The notes beneath the pieces are model-generated. The model was not told where the DNA came from, did no database searches, and saw only the letters and a program-made list of their open reading frames with translations. From NCBI GenBank assembly GCA_963847675.1, contig CAWKAP010000005.1, forward strand, positions 124,001 through 188,000: 64,000 nucleotides of DNA, in the 5' to 3' direction. Each line of letters starts with the position of its first letter. Position 1 is the stretch's first letter. Made by a program: the position numbers and the translations under genes. Of this stretch, positions 1 through 9,836 are shown piece by piece. This DNA comes from JADJWR01 sp963847675. Lineage in GTDB: Bacteria > Pseudomonadota > Gammaproteobacteria > Burkholderiales > Burkholderiaceae_F.

Positions 1-1
1 C

Positions 2-637
2 GGCTCGGCCGGCATCCTGCCGATCTCATGGATGTACGTGACCCTGATGGGCGGGGCGGGACTCACGCGCGCCACGCAGGTCGCGCTGCTCGCCGCCAAC
101 TACGTGGCGAAGAAGCTGGCGCCGCACTACCCGGTGCTTTATTCGGGTCGCCGCGGCCTGGTCGCGCACGAATGCATCCTCGATCTCAGGCCGCTCAAGG
201 ACTCCTGCGGCATCAGCGCCGAGGACGTGGCCAAGCGGCTGATCGACTACGGCTTCCACGCGCCGACGCTGAGCTTCCCGGTGCCCGGCACGCTGATGGT
301 CGAGCCGACCGAATCGGAAAGCAAGGTTGAACTCGACCGCTTCATCGACGCGATGGCGGCGATCCGCGCCGAGATCCGTGCCATCGAGGAAGGGCGGAGG
401 GACCGCGACGACAATCCGCTGAAGAACGCCCCGCACACCGCGGCGATGGTGATGGCCGAGACGTGGGCGCACGACTACTCGCGCGAAGAGGCCGCGTTCC
501 CGGTGCCGTCTCTGAAGCGGCAGAAGTACTGGCCGCCGGTGGCGCGGGTGGACAACGTCTACGGCGACCGCCACGTGATGTGCTCGTGCATTCCGATGAG
601 CGAGTACGCCGAGGACGCCACGCCGGCACCGGCCTGA
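2..637 (+). CDS. gcvP: Glycine dehydrogenase (decarboxylating), P-protein, C-terminal part
   Basis: This is the 3' end of the pyridoxal-phosphate P-protein of the glycine cleavage system, which decarboxylates glycine and passes the aminomethyl group to the lipoyl H-protein. The gene is open at the left window edge, so only about the last 210 of roughly 960 residues are present. The visible part carries the family's C-terminal features: the helix MGGAGLTRATQVA, the stretch VAHECILDLRP, the segment FPVPGTLMVEPTESE, and the end motif KYWPPVARVDNVYGDR. The catalytic lysine lies upstream, outside the window. L-serine dehydratase follows after one intervening gene, a linkage that fits joint glycine and serine breakdown. 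Confidence 0.95.
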   Translation, partial: GSAGILPISWMYVTLMGGAGLTRATQVALLAANYVAKKLAPHYPVLYSGRRGLVAHECILDLRPLKDSCGISAEDVAKRLIDYGFHAPTLSFPVPGTLMVEPTESESKVELDRFIDAMAAIRAEIRAIEEGRRDRDDNPLKNAPHTAAMVMAETWAHDYSREEAAFPVPSLKRQKYWPPVARVDNVYGDRHVMCSCIPMSEYAEDATPAPA

Positions 638-726
638 GTCCGGGGGCCGTCGCTTCGAGCCGGTCGAGCGCAAGCCATGAGCCGCAGCGTCACAGCAGGT
701 TCGCGCGCCTCGGGCTGACGCATGGC

Positions 727-1602
727 ATGTCCGGAGCCGCGGCTGCTTGGTTGGGTTGGCGAACCGTTCGCGGCGTGCAGGCCGTGCGCATCGTTCTGCT
801 GGCGTGCGTCGTGATGCTGTCCGGCTGCGTCGAGCGCATGTTCTTCTATCCGGACTCGGCCCGGTACGCGCAGCCGCAGCAGTTCGGCCTGCCGCACGAG
901 GACGTCTTCATCACCACCGCCGACGGGCTGCGCCTGCACGGCTGGTGGCTGCCGGCGCGGGGCACCGCCCTCGGAACCGTGCTCCACCTGCACGGCAATG
1001 CGGCCAACATCGGCAATCACCTGCCGCTGGTGGCGTGGCTGCCGGCCTCCGGCTTCAACCTGCTGATGCTCGACTACCGGGGCTTCGGCCGCTCCGAGGG
1101 CCGGCCGACGCTCGACGGCGTGGTCGAGGATGCGGCCGCTGCGCTTCGGTACCTGCGCGCGCGGACCGACGTCGACCCTGAGCGCCTGATCGTGCTCGGC
1201 CACAGCCTCGGCGGCGCGACGGCGCTGCGCCTGCTGGCGCGCGACAGCGTCGGCGTGCGGCTGGCGGTGATCGAGGCCGCCTTTGCCAGCTATCGGGGTA
1301 TCGCGCGCGACGCGGCGCTGCGGTCGGTGGTGCTGGCGCCGCTCGTGCCGCTGGCCCTTCCGGCGTTGCCCGACTCCACACACGATCCGCTCGCCGCGCT
1401 GCCGGCCCTGCGCGTGCCGCTCGTGATCGTGCACGGCACGGCCGACGAAGTGATTCCGTTCTCCCACGGCGAGCAGCTGGCGGCGGCGGCGCCGGCGGGC
1501 ACCGAGTTCATCCGCGTCGACGGCGCCCGCCACATGGAGTCGCTGCTGCACAACGACGTGCAGCGGCGCGTGCTCGAGGCGATGGTCGCGGCGGTGCGCT
1601 GA
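727..1602 (+). CDS. Alpha/beta-hydrolase lipoprotein
   Basis: A predicted lipoprotein of the alpha/beta-hydrolase fold (BAAT/Bem46-like). The N-terminus carries a short hydrophobic stretch ending in the lipobox LSGC. The fold is supported by the oxyanion-type HLHGNAANIG, the nucleophile elbow GHSLGG (Ser160 from this start), a late acid in HGTADEVI, and the catalytic His in GARHME. The start at 727 is an ATG; a GTG at 784 would give a more ordinary 15-residue lipoprotein signal (VRIVLLACVVMLSGC) and may be the true one. The substrate is unknown. It lies between gcvP and sdaA on the same strand but has no obvious link to glycine or serine metabolism. Confidence 0.85.
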   Translation: MSGAAAAWLGWRTVRGVQAVRIVLLACVVMLSGCVERMFFYPDSARYAQPQQFGLPHEDVFITTADGLRLHGWWLPARGTALGTVLHLHGNAANIGNHLPLVAWLPASGFNLLMLDYRGFGRSEGRPTLDGVVEDAAAALRYLRARTDVDPERLIVLGHSLGGATALRLLARDSVGVRLAVIEAAFASYRGIARDAALRSVVLAPLVPLALPALPDSTHDPLAALPALRVPLVIVHGTADEVIPFSHGEQLAAAAPAGTEFIRVDGARHMESLLHNDVQRRVLEAMVAAVR

Positions 1603-1763
1603 CGGCGGTCGTCGCACCGTTTCATGCGGCGATTTCGGCGCTTCGTCGGCGCAGCGCGCGCTTAGGGAATATTTAGCAGCGCGCCCGGCGTCGTCTGCCT
1701 AGACTCCCGCCATCCTGAATCATTCCCGGCCGGCATCGACGGCGGCCGGGCTTTCCCGAGACC

Positions 1764-1976
1764 ATGTCTTACCGAATCTGGTGGCTGATCGCGTTCTTCG
1801 CGCTGGGCATCGGCATTGCGATCGAGCTGGAGACGCCTTCCGGCAGTGAAGCCGGGGCGCCGGCGGCCGAGGCGCGGGCGCCGGTGGCCGCGCCGCCACG
1901 TGCCGGCGGCTTGCCTGCCGCGCCCGCACCTGCGCAAGCTCGACTCTCGCCCTTTGCACGACACGGCGCCGGATGA
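1764..1976 (+). CDS. Small single-pass membrane ORF, hypothetical
   Basis: A 70-codon ORF in the 386-base interval between the hydrolase and sdaA. It encodes one hydrophobic segment near the N-terminus (residues about 5-21, WWLIAFFALGIGIAI) followed by an Ala/Pro/Gly-rich tail. Third positions are strongly GC, as in neighbouring genes, but no convincing ribosome-binding site precedes the ATG and I recognise no family. It ends 12 bases before the sdaA start. It could be a genuine small anchored protein or a chance ORF in GC-rich DNA. The remainder of the interval (1603-1763) shows nothing I can name. Confidence 0.35.
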   Translation: MSYRIWWLIAFFALGIGIAIELETPSGSEAGAPAAEARAPVAAPPRAGGLPAAPAPAQARLSPFARHGAG

Positions 1977-1988
1977 CATGCTCCGCCG

Positions 1989-3393
<1,405 letters not shown>

Positions 3394-3580
3394 CGCCGCG
3401 CGGCCGGGCGCCGCGCAGAGAGCGGAGCCGGACCCCCTCGCTCGAAGGGCAAGAGGCACGTCGCCACGGGCATGAACATCCAATGCACCTTGTGACGATT
3501 GCGCCAGCGCTCCTATCCTTCCCGGTCTGCGCGCCGCAGATTGCTTCGGGCGGTACTGTTCGTCTCGGCAAGGAGGTTCC

Positions 3581-5989
3581 ATGAGGCTCAAGAAGATTGT
3601 CGAGGCGGCCGACGCGGTCGCGGTGATTCACGATGGCGACGTGGTCGCCTCCGCCGGTTACGGTGGCAACGGAACGCCCGATCAACTGTTCGTCGCGCTC
3701 GAGCAGCGTTTCGTCGCGACCGGCACGCCGCGCGGGCTGACACTCGTGTTTTCCACTGGGCAAGGCGACATGAAGGAGCGCGGGCTCAACCGTCTGGCGC
3801 ACGAGGGACTGGTGCGACGCGTCATCGGCGGCTACTTCGGGCTGTCGCCCCGGATCGAGAACCTGATCGTCGAAAACCGTATCGAAGCCTACAACCTGCC
3901 CGAGGGCGTGCTGACGCAGATGTTTCGCGACATCGGCGCCGGCAAGCCCGGAACGCTGTCGCGCGTGGGCCTCGGAACCTATGTCGATCCGCGCCAGGAC
4001 GGCGGCAGGATGAACGCGATGACCACCGAGGACATCGTGCGGTTGATGGAGATCGACGGTGAGCCCTATCTCTTCTACAAGGCCTTTCCCATCAACGTGG
4101 CGCTGATCAGGGGTACGACGGCCGACCCGGAAGGAAACATCACGACCGAACGCGAGTCGCTCGCCCTGGAGAATCTGGCCCTGGCGATCGCCGCGCGCAA
4201 CTCCGGCGGCATCGTGCTGGCGCAAGTCGAGCGCATCGGGGCGGAGGGATCGCTTGATGCGCGCATGGTGAAGGTACCTGGCGTACTGGTGGATTGCGTG
4301 GTGCTCGCCGAACCCCAGCACCACATGCAGACCTACGGCACGCAATTCAACCCGGCCTTCTCGGGTGAGCTGCGCATTCCGCAGGAGCAGGTCCTCGGCG
4401 TGGCACTGAGCGACCGCAAGATCATCGCGCGCCGGGCGGTGCTCGAGCTCGCGCCGTACTCGGTGATCAACGTCGGGGTGGGTTCGGTTCCGGATCATGT
4501 GCCACTGGTGGCGGGCGAGGAGCGGGTGCAGGACCTCGTGACCCTCACGGTGGACCCCGGAATCATGGGCGGCATACCGGCGAGCGGACTGGACTTTGGT
4601 GCCGCGGTGAACTACCAGGCGGTGATCGACCACAGCAGCGCGTTCGATTTCATCGACGGCGGCGGCCTGGACGCCGCATTCCTCGGTTTCGGGGAGTGCG
4701 ACGCGGGCGGCAACGTCAACGCCAGCCGATTCGGCAAGCGGGTGCCCGGCTGCGGGGGATTCATCGACATCACGCAGAATGCCAAGAAGCTGGTGTTCGT
4801 CGGCACCTTCACCTCAGGCGGCCTGGAACTCGCCTTTGCCGATGGCCGAATCACGGTCGCAAAAGAGGGGAAGTTCCCCAAGTTCGTCGAGCGCATCCCG
4901 CAGATCACGTTCAGCGCCGAGCAGGCGCGCCGCCGCGACCAGGAGGTGCTGTACGTCACGGAACGCTGCGTGTTCCGCCTGGGAGAGCAGGGCTTGACGC
5001 TCACGGAGGTGGCGCCGGGGATCGACATCGAGCGGGACATCCTCCAGCGCCTGCCGTTCAAGCCGGCGATCGAGGGGCCAGGCGAAATGGACAAGGCCAT
5101 CTTCCGACCGGCCTCCATGGGGCTGCGCGAACGCATGCTCGACATTCATATCGAGGATCGCCTCAGCTACGACGCGGCGAGCAATACCGTCTACATGAAC
5201 TACGCCGGCATGCGCGTTCGCAGCGAGGCGGATGTGAAGACCATCATTGACGCAGTGGACCGCCTGCTCGGACCGCTGGGCAAGCGCGTGCACTCGGTGG
5301 TCAACTACGAGCGCTTCTCGTGCGACGACGATGCATTCGAGGCGTACATGGACGCGGTCAAGTATGTCGAGAAGACCTACTACCTGAGCGTCAAGCGCTA
5401 CACCAGCGGCGCGTTTCTGCGCCACAAGCTGGGCGCCGGGTTTGCGAAGCGCGATATCGTGTCCGAAGTCCTCGCGACCGCTGCGCCGGGGACGCCCGGG
5501 AAGGAAATCGAGCGGAGCGATGCCGGCTACACGTTGCCCGAGTTTCTCGCCCACGCCATCGCGCTCGAGAGCGAGGCTGCCGACCGGTATCTCGAGCTCG
5601 CTGACATGATGGAGATGCATCGCAGTAACGAGGTCTCCTCCTTGTTCCGCGACATGGTCCGCTTCTCCCTGATGCACCGCGACGAGATCATGGCGCGGGT
5701 GGGCGCGGTCGAGTTGCCCAGGCTCAGGTCGTGGGAATTCCGCTGGCGCGCGCCGCCGGAAGTGGGCGGCGAGACGACCGTCGACTACTTGCTCGAGCCG
5801 TTCAACGCGCTCCAATATGGGCGGGACAACGAAGTGCGCGGCATGGAGTACTACCGCACTGTCGCGGAGGAGGCCACCGATGCCGAGGTGAAGCGTCTGG
5901 CCGAGGAGTTTGCCAAAGAAGAGGCCGAGCACGTGGCGGCCATCGACAAGTGGCTGGCCCGAACGCCCAGGCCTTCCTCGTCCTCGTAG
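3581..5989 (+). CDS. CoA-transferase family I-like protein fused to a ferritin-like domain
   Basis: An 802-residue protein. Residues about 1-520 align from memory closely with propionate/acetate CoA-transferases (PCT/YdiF): SGGIVxxQVER, VPGVLVDCVV, HHMQTYGTQFNPAFSGE, GFGECDAGGNVNASRFG and GTFTSGGLE. The catalytic glutamate of this family (Glu324 in the Clostridium propionicum enzyme, in TAESGAIGG) is Asp325 here (TVDPGIMGG, codon GAC at 4553). Residues about 525-640 form an extra domain. Residues about 648-798 look like a ferritin/rubrerythrin four-helix bundle, with ALESEAADRYLE and a final KEEAEHVAAIDKW. A strong ribosome-binding site AAGGAGG lies at 3570-3576. The gene stands alone. It probably acts on acyl-CoAs, but whether as a transferase or a hydrolase is open. 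Confidence 0.8.
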   Translation: MRLKKIVEAADAVAVIHDGDVVASAGYGGNGTPDQLFVALEQRFVATGTPRGLTLVFSTGQGDMKERGLNRLAHEGLVRRVIGGYFGLSPRIENLIVENRIEAYNLPEGVLTQMFRDIGAGKPGTLSRVGLGTYVDPRQDGGRMNAMTTEDIVRLMEIDGEPYLFYKAFPINVALIRGTTADPEGNITTERESLALENLALAIAARNSGGIVLAQVERIGAEGSLDARMVKVPGVLVDCVVLAEPQHHMQTYGTQFNPAFSGELRIPQEQVLGVALSDRKIIARRAVLELAPYSVINVGVGSVPDHVPLVAGEERVQDLVTLTVDPGIMGGIPASGLDFGAAVNYQAVIDHSSAFDFIDGGGLDAAFLGFGECDAGGNVNASRFGKRVPGCGGFIDITQNAKKLVFVGTFTSGGLELAFADGRITVAKEGKFPKFVERIPQITFSAEQARRRDQEVLYVTERCVFRLGEQGLTLTEVAPGIDIERDILQRLPFKPAIEGPGEMDKAIFRPASMGLRERMLDIHIEDRLSYDAASNTVYMNYAGMRVRSEADVKTIIDAVDRLLGPLGKRVHSVVNYERFSCDDDAFEAYMDAVKYVEKTYYLSVKRYTSGAFLRHKLGAGFAKRDIVSEVLATAAPGTPGKEIERSDAGYTLPEFLAHAIALESEAADRYLELADMMEMHRSNEVSSLFRDMVRFSLMHRDEIMARVGAVELPRLRSWEFRWRAPPEVGGETTVDYLLEPFNALQYGRDNEVRGMEYYRTVAEEATDAEVKRLAEEFAKEEAEHVAAIDKWLARTPRPSSSS

Positions 5990-6134
5990 TGCACGGCGAT
6001 GCCCGAACGTCGCGCCCAAAGCTTCGCGACTCGGGAGTCAAATCCGGGCCGCCTCCTTCAACAGATGCCGCTTCGGTGGCCTCGGCAGATCGCATCGCGG
6101 GCGCGGATCCCGCGTGTCCGCGGCCCGGCAGGCG

Positions 6135-6593
6135 TCAGTGCTTCTTCATCGGCTCGCCGCGCGCAGTCGGCGCGCGCACGGTGGCCTTGACCTCGATCGC
6201 TTCGCGCTTGCCGGCGGATTCGACGACCAGCGTCACCGGCACGAGCTCGCCTTCCTTCATCTGCTGCTTCAGGTCCATCAGCATCACGTGGTAGCCGCCG
6301 GGTTTCAGCTCGACCGTGCGTCCCGCCGGGAGGTCGAGGGCCGGCACGGCGCGCATGCGCATGACGTTGTTTTCGAGCTTCATCTCGTGGATCTCGACCA
6401 CGCCGGCTACCGGTGAACGCGCTTCGACGAGCTTCGCGTCCTGCGCCGACTTCAGCTGCATGAAGGCCCCGGTCGCCATCTGGCCCGGCACGGTGCCGCG
6501 GATCCAGGGGTCGGTCACGGCCACCTGGGCGGCGGCGGGAACTGCTAGCAGCAGCGTGACGGCGGCGGTGGCGAGGGGTCGGATCGGGCGCAT
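6135..6593 (-). CDS. Periplasmic copper chaperone PCu(A)C
   Basis: A 152-residue periplasmic Cu(I) chaperone that delivers copper towards the CuA or CuB site of cytochrome oxidase. A Sec signal peptide (hydrophobic to about residue 22, ending AAAQ) precedes the mature domain, which opens with the usual VTDPWIRGTVPGQMATGAF. The copper ligands fit the family pattern of His and Met: HEM in VEIHEMKLENNVMRM, and HVM in GGYHVMLMDL. It is transcribed away from ettA and has no partner gene (SCO or oxidase subunit) beside it. The Met/His-rich tail GEPMKKH may also bind metal. Confidence 0.93.
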   Translation of the reverse strand: MRPIRPLATAAVTLLLAVPAAAQVAVTDPWIRGTVPGQMATGAFMQLKSAQDAKLVEARSPVAGVVEIHEMKLENNVMRMRAVPALDLPAGRTVELKPGGYHVMLMDLKQQMKEGELVPVTLVVESAGKREAIEVKATVRAPTARGEPMKKH

Positions 6594-6748
6594 CTTGGAG
6601 GTCTGTCTGTGAAAGGCCGGCGCGCAGCGCGGACAAATTGGCTGACGTGCCGAGCATACCGACCATCATGCCGAATGGCGGCCTGCGGACCGCATGGGTG
6701 TAGAGGAATGATTCGGTAAGCTTCGCGCCTCGTTTCAGAGGGGAAGCA

Positions 6749-8407
6749 ATGCAGTACGTCTACACCATGCGGCGCGTGTCGAAGACCGTGCCGCCGAAGC
6801 GCGTCATCCTGAAGGACATTTCGCTCAGCTTCTTCCCCGGCGCCAAGATCGGCGTGCTCGGCCTGAACGGCTCGGGCAAGTCGACGCTGCTGAAGATCAT
6901 GGCCGGCCTCGACCCGAACTTCGACGGCGAGGCGGTGCCGATGCCGAACCTGAAGATCGGCTTTCTGCCCCAGGAGCCCGAACTCGACCCGGCCAAGACG
7001 GTGCGCGAAGAGGTCGAGGCGGGCCTGGGCGAAGTGATGGAGGCGAGGCAGAAGCTCGACGAGATCTACGCCGCCTACGCGGAGCCCGATGCCGACTTCG
7101 ACGCGCTGGCGGCCGATCAGGCGAAGTACGAGGCGATCATCGCCACAGCAGGCGCCGACACCGGGCACCAGCTCGAGATCGCCGCCGATGCGCTGCGCCT
7201 GCCCGACTGGGACGCGCCGATCGAGCACCTGTCCGGCGGCGAGAAGCGGCGCGTGGCGCTGTGCCGGCTGCTGCTGTCGAAGCCCGACATGCTGCTGCTC
7301 GACGAGCCGACCAATCATCTCGACGCCGAAAGCGTCGAGTGGCTCGAGCAGTTCCTGCTGCGCTTTCCCGGCACGGTGGTCGGCGTCACCCACGACCGCT
7401 ACTTCCTCGACAACGCGTGCCAGTGGATCCTCGAGCTCGACCGCGGCTACGGCATCCCGTGGCAGGGCAACTACAGCTCGTGGCTCGAGCAGAAGGAGCA
7501 ACGGCTGGAGATGGAGTCCAAGCAGGAGGCGGCGCGCATCCGCACGATGAAGCAGGAACTCGAGTGGGTGCGCCAGAACGCCAAGGGCCGGCAGGCCAAG
7601 AGCAAGGCGCGCCTGGCCCGCTTCGAGGAACTGTCGAGCTACGAGTACCAGAAGCGCAACGAGACGCAGGAGATCTTCATCCCGGTCGGCGAGCGGCTCG
7701 GCAACGAGGTGATCGAGTTCGTCGACGTGACCAAGGGCTACGGCGACAAGCTGCTGATCGACAAGCTGAGCTTCAAGGTGCCGCCGGGGGCGATCGTCGG
7801 CATCATCGGACCGAACGGCGCCGGCAAGTCGACCCTGTTCCGCATGATCACCGGCAAGCAGGAACCCGACTCCGGCACGGTGAGGATCGGCCCGACGGTG
7901 AAGCTGGCCTTCGTCGACCAGTCGCGCGAGTCGCTGGAGAACGAGAAGACGGTGTGGGAGGCGGTCTCCGGCGGGCAGGACGTTCTGACCGTCGGCAAGT
8001 TCGAGATGCCGTCGCGCGCCTACCTCGGCCGCTTCAACTTCAAGGGCGGCGACCAGCAGAAGATCGTAGGCACGCTGTCCGGCGGCGAGCGCGGCCGGCT
8101 GCACCTGGCGACGACGCTGATCGCCGGCGGCAACGTGCTGCTGCTCGACGAGCCCTCCAACGACCTCGACGTCGAGACGCTGCGCGCGCTGGAGGACGCG
8201 CTGATCGAGTTCCCCGGCTGCGTGCTGGTGATCTCGCACGACCGCTGGTTCCTCGACCGCATCTGCACTCACATCCTCGCTGCAGAGGGCGATTCGCAGT
8301 GGAGCTTCTTCGAGGGCAACTACCGCGAATACGAGGACGACAAGAAGAAGCGGCTCGGCGAGGAAGGCGCTGCGCCGCACCGCATCCGCTACCGGCCGCT
8401 GAAGTAA
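6749..8407 (+). CDS. ettA: Energy-dependent translational throttle protein EttA (ABC-F)
   Basis: A soluble ABC-F ATPase of 552 residues that binds the ribosomal E site and gates entry into elongation according to the ATP/ADP ratio. It has two nucleotide-binding domains and no membrane segments. The first Walker A is GLNGSGKST (38-46), with signature LSGGEKRR and Walker B LLLDEPTNHLD. The second Walker A is GPNGAGKST (about 354-362), with signature LSGGERGR and Walker B LLLDEPSNDLD. The inter-domain linker (KQEAARIRTMKQELEWVR) and the inserted arm in the first domain are those of EttA rather than Uup or YheS. A purine-rich ribosome-binding site (GAGGGGAAG) precedes the ATG. Confidence 0.97.
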   Translation: MQYVYTMRRVSKTVPPKRVILKDISLSFFPGAKIGVLGLNGSGKSTLLKIMAGLDPNFDGEAVPMPNLKIGFLPQEPELDPAKTVREEVEAGLGEVMEARQKLDEIYAAYAEPDADFDALAADQAKYEAIIATAGADTGHQLEIAADALRLPDWDAPIEHLSGGEKRRVALCRLLLSKPDMLLLDEPTNHLDAESVEWLEQFLLRFPGTVVGVTHDRYFLDNACQWILELDRGYGIPWQGNYSSWLEQKEQRLEMESKQEAARIRTMKQELEWVRQNAKGRQAKSKARLARFEELSSYEYQKRNETQEIFIPVGERLGNEVIEFVDVTKGYGDKLLIDKLSFKVPPGAIVGIIGPNGAGKSTLFRMITGKQEPDSGTVRIGPTVKLAFVDQSRESLENEKTVWEAVSGGQDVLTVGKFEMPSRAYLGRFNFKGGDQQKIVGTLSGGERGRLHLATTLIAGGNVLLLDEPSNDLDVETLRALEDALIEFPGCVLVISHDRWFLDRICTHILAAEGDSQWSFFEGNYREYEDDKKKRLGEEGAAPHRIRYRPLK

Positions 8408-8448
8408 CGTGTCCTGCTTCGGTCGGCGTCGGACCCGGGAGGTGTTGC

Positions 8449-9796
8449 ATGGAGCCGGTTGACCTGTTCGTTATCGGCGGCGGCAGCGGCGGCGTGCGCG
8501 CCGCGCGGATGGCGGCGCAGCGCGGCGCTCGGGTGGCGCTGGCCGAGTCCGGTGCGCTCGGCGGCACCTGCGTCAATCTCGGCTGCATCCCCAAGAAGCT
8601 GTACAGCTACGCGGCGCACTACGGCGAGGCCTTCGAGGAGTCGCACGGCTTCGGCTGGAGCGGCCCGGCGCCCGCATTCGACTGGGCGACGCTGAAGCGC
8701 AACCGCGCCATCGAGATCATGCGGCTCAACGGCGTCTACGAGAAGCTGCTGGTCGGCGCCGGCGTGCAGTTGATGCGGGGCCGCGCGAGGCTGCGCGACG
8801 CACACACGGTTGAAGTCGACGGCGAACGTGTCGGCGCGAAGAACATCCTCGTCGCCACCGGGGGCGCGCCGCACCGGCCCGAGTTCCCGGGGCAGGAACT
8901 GGCGTTGACGTCGAACGAGATGTTCGACCTCGAGCCGTTTCCGCGGCGGCTGCTGGTGATCGGCGGCGGCTACATCGCCTGCGAGTTCGCGACGATCTTC
9001 GCCGGACTGGGCAGCCGGGTGACGCAGCTTTACCGCGGCGCGCAGGTGCTGCGCGGCTTCGACGACGACGTGCGCGCCTTCGTCGCCGCCGAGATGGTCA
9101 AGAAAGGCGTCGACCTGCGGCTGAATGCAAACCTCGCGTCGCTGCGGCGCGAGGCGGGCAGCCTGAAGGCGACGCGCGAAGACGGCGGCTCGCTCGAGGT
9201 CGACGCAGTGCTGGTGGCGACCGGACGCTGGCCGAACGCGACCGGCCTCGGACTGGAGGCGGTCGGCGTGAAGCTGAACGAACACGGCGCGATCGTCGTC
9301 GACGAAGCGTTCCGCACCACGGTGCCGCACATCCTTGCGGTGGGTGACGTGATCGATCGCGTGCAGCTGACGCCGGTGGCGCTGGCCGAGGCGATGGCGG
9401 TGGTCGACCGGCTGTTCGGCGAAGGCGGGCGCAGGATCGACTACGACAACATTCCCACGGCGGTCTTCACCCATCCCAACATCGGCACCGTGGGCCTGAC
9501 CGAGGCGCAGGCCCGGCAGCAGCATCGGCCGGCTTCGCATCTACCGCAGCGAATTCAGGCCGCTGAAACACACGTTGTCGGGCTCGACCGAGCGGTCGCT
9601 GATGAAACTGGTCGTCGACGACGCGACCGATCGCGTGCTCGGCGTGCACATGGTCGGCGCCGACGCAGGCGAGATCGTGCAGGGCTTCGCGGTGGCGCTG
9701 AAGGCCGGCGCGACCAAGGCGGTGTTCGATGCCACGATCGGCATCCACCCGACGGCCGCCGAGGAGTTCGTCACGATGCGCGAGCCGGTGGCCTGA
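8449..9796 (+). CDS. gor: Glutathione-disulfide reductase, frameshifted as read
   Basis: NADPH-dependent FAD enzyme reducing glutathione disulfide in the cytosol. The FAD-binding GGGSGG, the redox pair GGTCVNLGCIPKK, the NADPH-binding GGGYIACEFA, the second FAD motif ILAVGDV and the C-terminal active-site His in IGIHPTAAEEF are all present. Frame 1 runs from the ATG at 8449 (ribosome-binding site GGGAGG) to about 9520. Frame 2 then continues from RLRIYRSEFRPLKHT to the stop at 9796. Removing one base between about 9512 and 9529 restores a protein of about 448 residues. With the whole dimerisation domain preserved after the break, a sequence error is more likely than gene decay. Confidence 0.9.
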
Positions 9797-9836
9797 TGCG
9801 CGACCGCCGAGCGGTCGGAGTAAGGCGGAAGCCCGC

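Noticed and set aside
6545..8380. 611-codon minus-strand ORF opposite ettA
   Set aside because: Antisense to a fully conserved ABC-F gene; its composition is that of a shadow frame.
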